DNA from: JAHRAW01 sp965226545
GTDB taxonomy: Bacteria; Pseudomonadota; Gammaproteobacteria; Arenicellales; Poriferihabitantaceae
Reading direction: 5' to 3'
DNA: 64,000 nucleotides
Assembly (NCBI GenBank): GCA_965226545.1
Contig: OZ245364.1
Location: 1,240,001-1,304,000 of the forward strand
A program made the translations under genes and the position numbers. The stretch's first letter is position 1; the number at the start of each line of letters is the position of its first letter. The notes under the pieces are model-generated. The model had not been told where the DNA came from. It did no database searches and was given only the letters and a program-made list of their open reading frames with translations. Positions 51,569 through 59,391 of this stretch are shown piece by piece.

Positions 51569-53062
51569 ATGAATTCATTCATTGGCATTGATTTGGGAAC
51601 GACGTTTTCGGTCGTTGCCAAAACAGATGAGCATGGCAAGCCGGTCATTGTGAAAGGCAAGGACGGTGAAAGTCTTGTGCCTTCCGCTGTCTATCGGTAT
51701 AAGGATGGAAAAATTGAAGTCGGCAAGTTCGCTCGAAATGACGCTTGTGAGGAAACTGCCGCAGAGGGCAACTCTGCGATGTGTTTTAAGCGGGACATGG
51801 GCGAAGAAAAAGTTTACAAACTTAGAGGCAAAGAGTACACGCCGACGGATTTGAGTGCTGAGGTTCTCAAGCATTTAATTCTCGACCGGGCGGAGCAATT
51901 GGGGGAAATTGCGGAAGTTGTTGTTACGGTTCCCGCAAACTTTTCCAACCAAGCACGCGAAGCCACTTTGGAGGCGGCGCGACGCGCCGACTTGAAAGTT
52001 AACTACGTTATCAACGAGCCTACGGCGGCGGCGTTGTGTTATTCGGTCAAGGAGGGGATGAATCTTGAAGGAACCTATGCCGTGTACGATTTGGGCGGCG
52101 GTACATTCGATATTTCCATTATCAATATTGCCGGAAAAGACGTCGAAGTGCTTGTCTCCAATGGCATTCACGAACTTGGTGGAATCGATTTTGACCAAGC
52201 ATTAAAAAACTTGGTTGAAGAGAAGTATGAATCTGCTTCCGGTGAAAAAATCGAAGAGGGCGATTACAATTTGCAAAGAGCCGAAGAAGACAAAAAAGAG
52301 TTGTCAAAGCGGGAAACGAAAACCACGCGAGTGAATCGCAAGGCAATCACTGTAACCCGCGAAGAATTCGATGAACTTATCTCCGCCAAAGTTACCCAGG
52401 CGGAGATGCTTTGCGAATCCACGCTGCAAGAGGCGGGGCTGAAACCTTCGGATATTAAAGGTGTGCTTTGTGCCGGCGGCAGTACGCGGATTCCGCAAGT
52501 GCAGGCAAGCATCAAGCGAGTGTTCCACCAAGAGCCGATATTCAAGGCGAATGTGGATGAAGTGGTTGCGCTTGGCGCGGCGTTTTATGCGATTTACAAA
52601 GGGGACACTAAAAAGATGTCTGCCGCACAGAAAAAGGCGGTAGCCAGCGTCGAGTTCACTGAGCGCACCAACAAATGCTTTGGCACGATTGCCGTGGATT
52701 TCGAAGAGAACAGATTGGCGAACTCAGTCCTCATCAAGAAAAACACGGTGATTCCGTGTGAAAAAACCCATACGTACTACACCGCCGTGGAAGGACAAAC
52801 CACGGTCAACTGCCGATTGACCGAGTCCATCAGCGAAGAAACAGATTTGGATTTCGTTACCGAGGTTCAGTCGGTACCGTTGCATCTTCCTCCCGGTCGC
52901 GCCGCCAACCAGCCCATCGAGGTTACTTATCGTTATGACGAAAACCAAACCATGCACTGCGTCTACAAAGACGTGGAAACCGGCAAGGAAGTATCCATAA
53001 CGCGCAAAGTGTCGGCTACGGACAAGGTGGATGCGGACGTCAACGAGTTTACGGTCGAGTAA
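51569..53062 (+). CDS. Hsp70-family chaperone without C-terminal lid
   Basis: The 497-residue protein starts behind AAGGGG. The ATPase domain has IGIDLGTTFSVVA (5-17), VVVTVPANF (117-125), INEPTAAAL (148-156), DLGGGTFDIS (174-183) and CAGGSTRIPQ (301-310). A beta substrate-binding-type domain follows (about 375-490), but the alpha-helical lid of DnaK (about 100 residues) is missing. The interdomain linker, normally a run of hydrophobic Leu/Val with Asp, reads VEFTERTNKCFGT. It resembles HscC-like specialised Hsp70s. The GrpE-like membrane protein upstream and the J-like protein downstream are probable partners. Confidence 0.88.
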   Translation: MNSFIGIDLGTTFSVVAKTDEHGKPVIVKGKDGESLVPSAVYRYKDGKIEVGKFARNDACEETAAEGNSAMCFKRDMGEEKVYKLRGKEYTPTDLSAEVLKHLILDRAEQLGEIAEVVVTVPANFSNQAREATLEAARRADLKVNYVINEPTAAALCYSVKEGMNLEGTYAVYDLGGGTFDISIINIAGKDVEVLVSNGIHELGGIDFDQALKNLVEEKYESASGEKIEEGDYNLQRAEEDKKELSKRETKTTRVNRKAITVTREEFDELISAKVTQAEMLCESTLQEAGLKPSDIKGVLCAGGSTRIPQVQASIKRVFHQEPIFKANVDEVVALGAAFYAIYKGDTKKMSAAQKKAVASVEFTERTNKCFGTIAVDFEENRLANSVLIKKNTVIPCEKTHTYYTAVEGQTTVNCRLTESISEETDLDFVTEVQSVPLHLPPGRAANQPIEVTYRYDENQTMHCVYKDVETGKEVSITRKVSATDKVDADVNEFTVE

Positions 53063-53063
53063 T

Positions 53064-54215
53064 ATGGAATTTGTACTTTTCATAGGCGCGTTTTGGCTGA
53101 TTGTGTTTTTGTTCAAGCACGGTAGTTCGTTGCTTCCTGACGCGGAAAGGCAACCGTTCGAAATTCGCATGCTGGATACAACAGTCGAACTTAAAGGCGG
53201 GCATTCCGTCTCCGCCAAAGTAATTCAGGCGAAAGGCCCGTTTCCCGTCACAAGTTCGACGGCGATGCTTTCAGCGCAATTTTCGGTTATGGACAAGTTG
53301 ACGGAATCTGGAACAATGGCGCCCGTATTTTGCGTTATCGAAAAATTTCAAGAGAAAGATTCGTTAAATTACTTCGACGAAAGCGATTTTGGAATTGTTT
53401 CTTCCAATCAACATCTTCCCAATTGGGCGCGCATCGGCGTTGTGTATCCGGAGATTATGCGTCCCCCATACAGCGGAGAACGCAACCTTACGGTGGTGGT
53501 AAAAATCGTCGATGCGATGGCGAAAACGCTTGTCATGCAAAAGGACTTTCACTTCACGCATCAATTTAAGGAAAAAGGCTATTTGGAAGCGGCGGCACAT
53601 CGTGCGGAGGCGCAAATCCTTACGCTTAAAATTGCCATGGCGGTGGCAATGGCGGATGGCAACTTGGATGCGAAGGAAGGGGGGCTTATGCAAAAATGGA
53701 TTAAACGTTCCCTTCTTCATCTTTCCGGGGAGCATGAAGAACACATGAAAGCGTCTTTTAATCAGGCGTTGCGCGAAAGCAACAAGCAAGCGAAGGAAGG
53801 CACTTTGCGTTTGAGTGCCCTTGCCAAACGATTAAATGAAATTGGCGAAACCGGCGACAAGTATCAAGCGATGGAATTAAGCGCGGACATCATGGCTGCC
53901 GATGACCTGGCGCATGCCGATGAAATTAAGGTTCTTAATCACCTTGCGGAAGTGCTCGAACTTGATATGAAGCGCGTCGGGCAAATATTGGACAGCCGCA
54001 TTATTAAAGTTTCGTCAACCGGCGCCGAAGGCGAAGGTGCAGAGGCGGTGCTTGGGATTAAGCCCGGTTGGTCCAAAGCAAAAATTAAAAAACACTTGAT
54101 TGCCGAATTTAGCAAGTGGAACAATCGGTTAAACACGTTGCCGCCGGGCAAGCAACGCGACAGCGCGCAACGCATGCTCGACACCATCGCCGAGTTAAGA
54201 AAAAAACATGGTTGA
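53064..54215 (+). CDS. Membrane-anchored TerB-domain protein with degenerate J-like C-terminus
   Basis: The ATG at 53064 overlaps the region of the Hsp70 stop (TAAT ATG) and gives 383 residues. An N-terminal helix (1-17) anchors it. Residues 28-165 form a beta-rich domain I do not recognise. Residues 185-310 match TerB: LKIAMAVAMADGNLDAKE and ELSADIMAADDLAHADE with conserved acidic residues. Residues 328-383 (LGIKPGWSKAKIKKHL, FSKWNNRLN, AQRMLDTIAELRKKHG) have the helix pattern of a J-domain, but WNN stands where HPD should be. It may recruit or position the Hsp70 without stimulating it in the usual way. Confidence 0.75.
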   Translation: MEFVLFIGAFWLIVFLFKHGSSLLPDAERQPFEIRMLDTTVELKGGHSVSAKVIQAKGPFPVTSSTAMLSAQFSVMDKLTESGTMAPVFCVIEKFQEKDSLNYFDESDFGIVSSNQHLPNWARIGVVYPEIMRPPYSGERNLTVVVKIVDAMAKTLVMQKDFHFTHQFKEKGYLEAAAHRAEAQILTLKIAMAVAMADGNLDAKEGGLMQKWIKRSLLHLSGEHEEHMKASFNQALRESNKQAKEGTLRLSALAKRLNEIGETGDKYQAMELSADIMAADDLAHADEIKVLNHLAEVLELDMKRVGQILDSRIIKVSSTGAEGEGAEAVLGIKPGWSKAKIKKHLIAEFSKWNNRLNTLPPGKQRDSAQRMLDTIAELRKKHG

Positions 54216-55251
54216 CGAACTGAAAAAAGCGAAGGCGTTTGCCGCGCAGTTTCGCTATTCCGACGACCGGCCGACTGATGAGGAAGCCAACGACGTTTCC
54301 GCATTGTCGGCGGTGCGCGGCTATTTTTACGAAAACGGGTTGCGCATATCCCGTCAAGTGACGCCGAATCTTGGCGCGCAATTTGAGAATGTTTGCCGTC
54401 GATTAAAACTGCCCGAAACTTCGGTCGAGGCGTTTGTATATCCGTCGCCGGAGATACAAGCGGCTTGCGCGTCGGACGGAGCGAACGCATGCGTTATTCG
54501 ATTTTCATCCGCCTTAATCGAAACGTTAAGCGATGAAGAATTCGAGTTTGTGGCCGGACATGAACTGGGGCATTTTTTGTTGGGACACCGCAAAACTGCC
54601 GATGAGCAAAGTTTGGAACATTACATGTTTTCCAGAGCCGCGGAAATATCCGCCGACCGAATCGGCTTGGTGGCGTGTCAATCGTTGGATGCCTCCGTGC
54701 GCGCAATGATGAAAACGGTTTCAGGGTTGACCAGTCGACACTTGCGCTTTGACGTCGGAACTTTTATTGCGCAAATTAAGGAAAAGACATCGAATGACGG
54801 CGTATATGCATCTCATCCGTCGATGTTGGTGCGCTGCCGGTCGTTGCTTTGGTTTTCCACCGGCACCGACATTCGCTCGGAAGAAGTGCTGTCCGCTGAA
54901 AATCGCGTCACTTTGGACAAGCGGATTGACGACGATTTTAAAAGATATGTGGATGGCGAAGCCCGGGAAAGAATCGAGCAAGCCAAAAAAAACTTGTCGA
55001 TGTGGCTTGTTGTGCGCCAAATCGTCGATCGTTTTAGCAAAGACGAACAGGAAAAGTTTGCAAATTTGTACGGGCGCGAAAAGTTGGAATCTTTAAAAAA
55101 TTATTTGCAATCAATTTCCCCGGCGGAAATTCACAAAAGCGTCGACAAACGAATCGCGGATGCGCGCGAAAAACTTGTATCGATGATTCCCTTGGCATCC
55201 GCCAAGGAAATTGAAAAAATAGAAAAATTCGTGCGCGAACAATTGGCGTAA
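54208..55251 (+). CDS. Cytoplasmic M48-family zinc metallopeptidase
   Basis: The 347-residue protein overlaps the TerB gene by 8 bases. It has the zinc motif HELGH (118-122) inside EFEFVAGHELGHFLLGH and the third ligand in AAEISADRIG (Glu146). Unlike HtpX it has no membrane helices and no signal peptide. The C-terminal 120 residues are helical and charged, perhaps a docking region. M48 peptidases degrade misfolded or membrane proteins; here a chaperone-coupled protease is inferred from the operon. It is convergent with the Fic gene. Confidence 0.83.
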   Translation: MVDELKKAKAFAAQFRYSDDRPTDEEANDVSALSAVRGYFYENGLRISRQVTPNLGAQFENVCRRLKLPETSVEAFVYPSPEIQAACASDGANACVIRFSSALIETLSDEEFEFVAGHELGHFLLGHRKTADEQSLEHYMFSRAAEISADRIGLVACQSLDASVRAMMKTVSGLTSRHLRFDVGTFIAQIKEKTSNDGVYASHPSMLVRCRSLLWFSTGTDIRSEEVLSAENRVTLDKRIDDDFKRYVDGEARERIEQAKKNLSMWLVVRQIVDRFSKDEQEKFANLYGREKLESLKNYLQSISPAEIHKSVDKRIADAREKLVSMIPLASAKEIEKIEKFVREQLA

Positions 55252-55288
55252 CGCCGCTTGTTGCGACGGGCGGCGCATTGCATAAAAA

Positions 55289-56182
55289 TCACCCACGCAC
55301 AGAATGTTCATACTCCCGATGAATCCGCCAAACCCCATCCAGCCGAAACGCCGGAATGGTTTGGCGTTTGGCGGCGTTGGTTAATGTTGATGTGGGGAAG
55401 TTGTTTTGTTTGGCGTATTCGGATAGCCGAATGATTTTTCCGCCGCGCAGGTAGGCGTTGCGTTTATGCAACGATTCGATTAACGCCAATGCAAGAATTT
55501 TTTCCATTGGCGCGGTGTCGTCGTTGTTGCGATATTCGCCAAACGTTCGATAATACGCCTTGCGTTCTTTAAATCGAATAATCACGCGCGGAAAACCCAA
55601 GGTGCGCAGTTGATAATTAATAATCACCCGCCCAATCCGACCGTTGCCGTCGCAAAACGGATGAATGGTTTCGAAGTCCAAATGGAATTTGGCGATTTTA
55701 TCCAAAAAATAACCGTCAAAATCATTGGCGTATTCCAGCATAAGCGCCTCAATCATCCGCGCAACATGTTCCGGCGCCGGCGCAATGTGCGCGCCGACTT
55801 GCACATATTCGCCGCGTTTTCGAAACCGTCCGGCAATCGAATCGTCAATGCCGGTCAGCAACATTTTGTGCATGTGCAAGATGGCCGCTTCGTCCAAGGC
55901 GTTGTGCGCCTTGCCGCGTTTGTATTCCATCACCCGCTCCAAATTTTTCGCTTCCAGCACTTCGCGCGTCGATGCATTGCGCGGCGTGGTTTTGTCAATC
56001 AAAATTTGCGCGGTGTCTTTCAGCGTCAGCGTCGAGTTTTCAATCGCATTCGAGTTGTATACGCTCTCCACCGCCTCGACCTCATCCAATATCGACAGCA
56101 GTTTTTCCTTGCCGCCGCGCAATTGCGCATGCTCATTTAGCAAGGATTTGATTTGTTTGCGGGTGGGTTCGGCGATGGACAT
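55289..56182 (-). CDS. Fic-family AMP transferase with N-terminal inhibitory motif
   Basis: The ATG at 56182 gives 297 residues. The catalytic motif is complete: HPFCDGNGRIGR. An inhibitory motif SNAIEN (S-x-x-x-E-N) lies before the Fic core, marking a self-inhibited class II protein. A C-terminal winged-helix (RLSEYAKQNNFPTSTLTNAA) suggests DNA binding and autoregulation. Fic enzymes transfer AMP to Ser, Thr or Tyr of target proteins. A consensus promoter ends 7 bases before the start, so the mRNA is probably leaderless, and repeated operator-like elements lie upstream. Confidence 0.9.
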   Translation of the reverse strand: MSIAEPTRKQIKSLLNEHAQLRGGKEKLLSILDEVEAVESVYNSNAIENSTLTLKDTAQILIDKTTPRNASTREVLEAKNLERVMEYKRGKAHNALDEAAILHMHKMLLTGIDDSIAGRFRKRGEYVQVGAHIAPAPEHVARMIEALMLEYANDFDGYFLDKIAKFHLDFETIHPFCDGNGRIGRVIINYQLRTLGFPRVIIRFKERKAYYRTFGEYRNNDDTAPMEKILALALIESLHKRNAYLRGGKIIRLSEYAKQNNFPTSTLTNAAKRQTIPAFRLDGVWRIHREYEHSVRG

Positions 56183-56189
56183 AGCGCGA

Positions 56190-56218
56190 ATTATAATAAA
56201 TTCACGCCAAAATGTCAA
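56190..56218 (-). promoter_or_regulatory. Consensus sigma-70 promoter of the Fic gene
   Basis: On the minus strand TTGACA and TATAAT are separated by exactly 17 bases. Only TCGCGCT lies between the -10 element and the ATG, leaving room for a leaderless transcript. GTGAATT, half of the repeated element, lies inside the spacer. Confidence 0.8.
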
Positions 56219-56322
56219 TAATCCGTGAATATTTGTAAAAAGTTGTATAAATTCACACAAAAAAGGCAATAATCCGTGAATATTTGTAAAAAGTGAGGTT
56301 AATTCACGCCAAAAAGTTAATA
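56199..56322 (-). repeat. 51-bp tandem repeats over the Fic promoter
   Basis: Copies begin at 56199, 56250 and 56301 (third partial), each starting AATTCAC. Within the unit AATTCAC and CCGTGAATATT are inverted to each other, giving repeated half-sites TTCAC/GTGAA. The unit overlaps the -35 to -10 region. Confidence 0.88.
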
Positions 56323-56340
56323 CGCCGCAATCACATCACG

Positions 56341-57075
56341 TTACCCGCCACCATCCCCCCGAAACCCCGCCAACCCCCGCCGCTGCCCGCCATCCGCATC
56401 AAAATTCCCCGCCGCCAACCACCCCTCAAACCCGGCGCGCAACTTCGCCCATTCCTTGTCAATCACACTAAACCACGCGCTGTCGCGATTGCGTCCCTTC
56501 ACCACCATCATCTGCCGAAATATGCCTTCGTATTGAAAGCCGAGTCGCAATGCCGCCTTGCGCGAATTTTGGTTTAGGGCGTTGCATTTCCATTCATATC
56601 GGCGATAGCCGAGCGTGAAGGCGGTTTTCATCATTAGATACATCGCCTCGGTTGCGCGGCGGGTGTGTTGCAACGGCGGCGCATAATTAATGTGTCCGAC
56701 CTCAATCGAGCCGGCGGCGGGGGTGATGCGCAAATAACTGGCGACGCCTTCGGCTTGACCGGTGGCGTTGTTGATGACGGCGAAGAACAGCGGGTCGTCG
56801 CCCAAACAATCGGCGCGCATCCATTGTTGATAGGCGGCGAGTGTTTCGAATGGGCCGTAGGGCAGATAAGTCCAGATGCGGTGTTGCGGGTCTTGATTGT
56901 TGGCGGTGAATAACGCGCGGCTGTGGCGGTCTATGTCGAGCGGTTCGAGAGTGCAGTATTGCCCGGGCATTGCGGTGCGCGGCGGATGCGGCGGCGGCGT
57001 CCAATGGTCGATGCGTTCGCCGAGCGGCAAAGTGTCGTTAGTGTCGGCGGCGTTGTTGTTGGCGGGCGTTGGCAT
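56341..57075 (-). CDS. GNAT-family N-acetyltransferase (RimJ-like)
   Basis: The 244-residue protein has the RimJ/RimL-type layout: PGQYCTLEPLDIDRHSRALF at the N-terminus, an acetyl-CoA-binding region with LQHTRRATEAMYLMMKTAF, and the C-terminal NQNSRKAALRLGFQYEGIFRQ. Such enzymes acetylate N-termini of ribosomal proteins, amino acids or small molecules. The first 35 residues are Asn/Pro-rich and variable. It is divergent from sucC. Confidence 0.88.
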   Translation of the reverse strand: MPTPANNNAADTNDTLPLGERIDHWTPPPHPPRTAMPGQYCTLEPLDIDRHSRALFTANNQDPQHRIWTYLPYGPFETLAAYQQWMRADCLGDDPLFFAVINNATGQAEGVASYLRITPAAGSIEVGHINYAPPLQHTRRATEAMYLMMKTAFTLGYRRYEWKCNALNQNSRKAALRLGFQYEGIFRQMMVVKGRNRDSAWFSVIDKEWAKLRAGFEGWLAAGNFDADGGQRRGLAGFRGDGGG

Positions 57076-57123
57076 TGTGGTATGTTAATTCATTATTGGT
57101 GTTAATTTATTATTGATTGTTAC

Positions 57124-57154
57124 TTGTCACTGTAACTATAACTGTCGTTATAAT
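57124..57154 (+). promoter_or_regulatory. Possible promoter of sucCD
   Basis: TTGTCA and TATAAT are 19 bases apart, about 65 bases before the sucC start. The spacing is longer than ideal and the region is repeat-like, so the call is tentative. Confidence 0.35.
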
Positions 57155-57218
57155 GATTCGCTATTTATTGTTCGCCCCTTAAAGTCCACTGTGCGCCATA
57201 GTTAACCCCGCCCTGCCA

Positions 57219-58406
57219 ATGAACATCCACGAATATCAAGCCAAAGCGTTGCTCGCCGAGTTTGGCGTTGCCGTGCCGCGCGGGGTGCTTGCGTTCGATG
57301 GTGCATCGGGGGAAGCATTCGATGAATCTCGGGCGCGCGAGGCGATTGCGCAATTGGCGGGGCCGGTGTGGGTGGTCAAGGCGCAGATACACGCCGGCGG
57401 ACGCGGCAAGGGCGGCGGGGTGAAGGTTGTCGATTCGGCTGAGGCGGCGTTGGATGCGGTTAAGCAAATGGTGGGTATGCGGTTGGTGACGCATCAAACC
57501 GGCGCGGCCGGCAAAATTGTGCAGCGCGTTTATGTCGAACAAGGGTGCGCGATTGCGCGCGAATTGTATTTGGCGATGCTGATAGACCGCGAAAGCGGGC
57601 GGCTGTGCGTGATTGCATCGACCGAAGGCGGGATGGATATCGAACAAGTCGCGGCCGAGTCGCCGGATAAAATTCTGCAGGTCGAGTTGGATCCGTTGTT
57701 GGGGATGAAGGCGTTTTATGCGCGGCGCATTGGCGCGGCGTTGCAATTGACCGGCAAACAAATCGGCGCGGCAGCCGAGTTGTTGCGCGCGTTGTATCGC
57801 GCGTTTATCGAATGCGATGCGGGGTTAATTGAAATCAATCCGTTGGTGGTCGATGCCGACGGGCAATTGATTGCGCTCGACGCCAAAATGAATTTCGATT
57901 CGAATGCATTGTTTCGCCGCGCCGCTATCTGCTCCTTGCGCGACAAAAGTGAAGAGGACGAATCCGAATCTCGCGCCGCCGAACAAGGGCTGAACTACAT
58001 CAAACTCGACGGCGCCATCGGCTGCATGGTCAACGGCGCCGGGCTGGCGATGGCGACGATGGACATCATCAAACGCTATGGCGGCGCGCCGGCCAACTTC
58101 CTCGATGTCGGCGGCGGCGCATCGGCGGCGCGCGTAACCGCCGCATTCAAACTCCTGCTGAGCGACGCCGATGTCAAAGCCGTGTTGGTGAACATTTTCG
58201 GCGGCATTATGCGTTGCGATGTGATTGCCGAAGGCATCGTTGCGGCGGCGCGCGAAGTCGATATCCACGCGCCGTTGGTGGTGCGATTGGCCGGCACCAA
58301 TGTCGAGCAAGGCAAGGCGATTTTGGCGGACTCCGGTTTGCCGATTGTCGCGGCGGATGATTTGGCGGACGCCGCCGAAAAAGCCGTCGCCGCGGCCGGG
58401 GGTTAA
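57219..58406 (+). CDS. sucC: Succinyl-CoA synthetase beta subunit
   Basis: The 395-residue protein has the ATP-grasp opening MNIHEYQAKALLAEFGV, VKAQIHAGGRGKGGGVK, IEINPLVV, the segment GAGLAMATMDIIKRYGG and NIFGGIMRCDVIAEG. These agree with SucC rather than malate-CoA ligase, though I judged this by eye. With SucD it converts succinyl-CoA to succinate with ATP formation in the citrate cycle. SucD follows after 2 bases. Confidence 0.95.
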   Translation: MNIHEYQAKALLAEFGVAVPRGVLAFDGASGEAFDESRAREAIAQLAGPVWVVKAQIHAGGRGKGGGVKVVDSAEAALDAVKQMVGMRLVTHQTGAAGKIVQRVYVEQGCAIARELYLAMLIDRESGRLCVIASTEGGMDIEQVAAESPDKILQVELDPLLGMKAFYARRIGAALQLTGKQIGAAAELLRALYRAFIECDAGLIEINPLVVDADGQLIALDAKMNFDSNALFRRAAICSLRDKSEEDESESRAAEQGLNYIKLDGAIGCMVNGAGLAMATMDIIKRYGGAPANFLDVGGGASAARVTAAFKLLLSDADVKAVLVNIFGGIMRCDVIAEGIVAAAREVDIHAPLVVRLAGTNVEQGKAILADSGLPIVAADDLADAAEKAVAAAGG

Positions 58407-58408
58407 CC

Positions 58409-59287
58409 ATGGCGGTGTTGGTCAATCGCAAGACGCGGCTCATCTGCCAAGGTTTCACCGGCGCAACCGCGACCTTCCACAGCGAACAGGCGCTCGCCTA
58501 CGGCACCAACTTGGTCGGCGGCGTCACCCCCGGCAAAGGCGGGCGCAGCCATCTCGATTTGCCGGTATTCGACACCGTGCGCGAAGCGGTTGCGCAAACC
58601 GACGCCAACGCCTCGGTGATTTACGTCCCGCCGCCGTTTGCCGCCGATGCGATTCTCGAAGCCATCGATGCCGAAGTCGAGTTGGTGGTGTGCATCACCG
58701 AAGGCGTGCCGGTGCTGGATATGGTCGCGGTCAAACGCGCGTTGTTGCATTCGCGCACAAGATTAATCGGCCCAAACTGCCCGGGTATCATCACCCCGGA
58801 CGAATGCAAAATCGGCATCATGCCCGGACACATCCACCAAAAAGGCGTCGCCGGCATCGTATCGCGCTCCGGCACCTTAACCTACGAAGCGGTCGCGCAA
58901 ACCACCGCCGCCGGCATCGGGCAAAGCACCTGCATCGGCATCGGCGGCGACCCAGTAAACGGCACCGACTTCGTCGATTGCCTCGAATTATTCCTCGCCG
59001 ACGACGCCACCACCGCCATCGTCCTCATCGGCGAAATCGGCGGCACCGCCGAAGAACAAGCCGCCGATTTCCTGCGCCAAAGCCGCACCAAAAAACCGAT
59101 ATGCGGCTTCATCGCCGGCTTAACCGCCCCACCCGGCCGCCGCATGGGCCACGCCGGCGCCATCATCGCCGGCGGCAAAGGCGCAGCCGGCGACAAAATC
59201 GAAGCGCTCAAAAGCGCGGGGGTGATGGTGGCGGAATCGCCGGCGGAGTTGGGGAGTGTGTTGGCTCGGGCGATGGGCGGCAATTAA
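58409..59287 (+). CDS. sucD: Succinyl-CoA synthetase alpha subunit
   Basis: The 292-residue protein has VICQGFTG-type CoA-binding (LICQGFTGATATFHSEQA), TPGKGGRSHLDLPVF, GPNCPGIITP, and the phosphohistidine motif GHAGAIIAGGKG. It forms the catalytic alpha subunit with SucC. About 100 bases separate it from the formate dehydrogenase operon; a 27-codon open frame there is not convincing. Confidence 0.95.
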   Translation: MAVLVNRKTRLICQGFTGATATFHSEQALAYGTNLVGGVTPGKGGRSHLDLPVFDTVREAVAQTDANASVIYVPPPFAADAILEAIDAEVELVVCITEGVPVLDMVAVKRALLHSRTRLIGPNCPGIITPDECKIGIMPGHIHQKGVAGIVSRSGTLTYEAVAQTTAAGIGQSTCIGIGGDPVNGTDFVDCLELFLADDATTAIVLIGEIGGTAEEQAADFLRQSRTKKPICGFIAGLTAPPGRRMGHAGAIIAGGKGAAGDKIEALKSAGVMVAESPAELGSVLARAMGGN

Positions 59288-59391
59288 CGCGTAATCGATG
59301 CGAGATGACGAACATGAATGATGACAGCCACCCTGTCGAAATCGAATTGGACCGGGAAGTCGGTGTTGCAACAATGCAAGGCCATTAACCG

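Noticed and set aside
57219..59287. Malate-CoA ligase (mtkAB) of a serine-cycle methylotroph, suggested by the nearby formate dehydrogenase
   Set aside because: Motifs and lengths fit SucC and SucD better by eye, and no other serine-cycle gene is in the window.
59305..59388. 27-codon open frame between sucD and the formate dehydrogenase gene
   Set aside because: Too short and without a recognised motif or clear ribosome-binding site to call as a gene.
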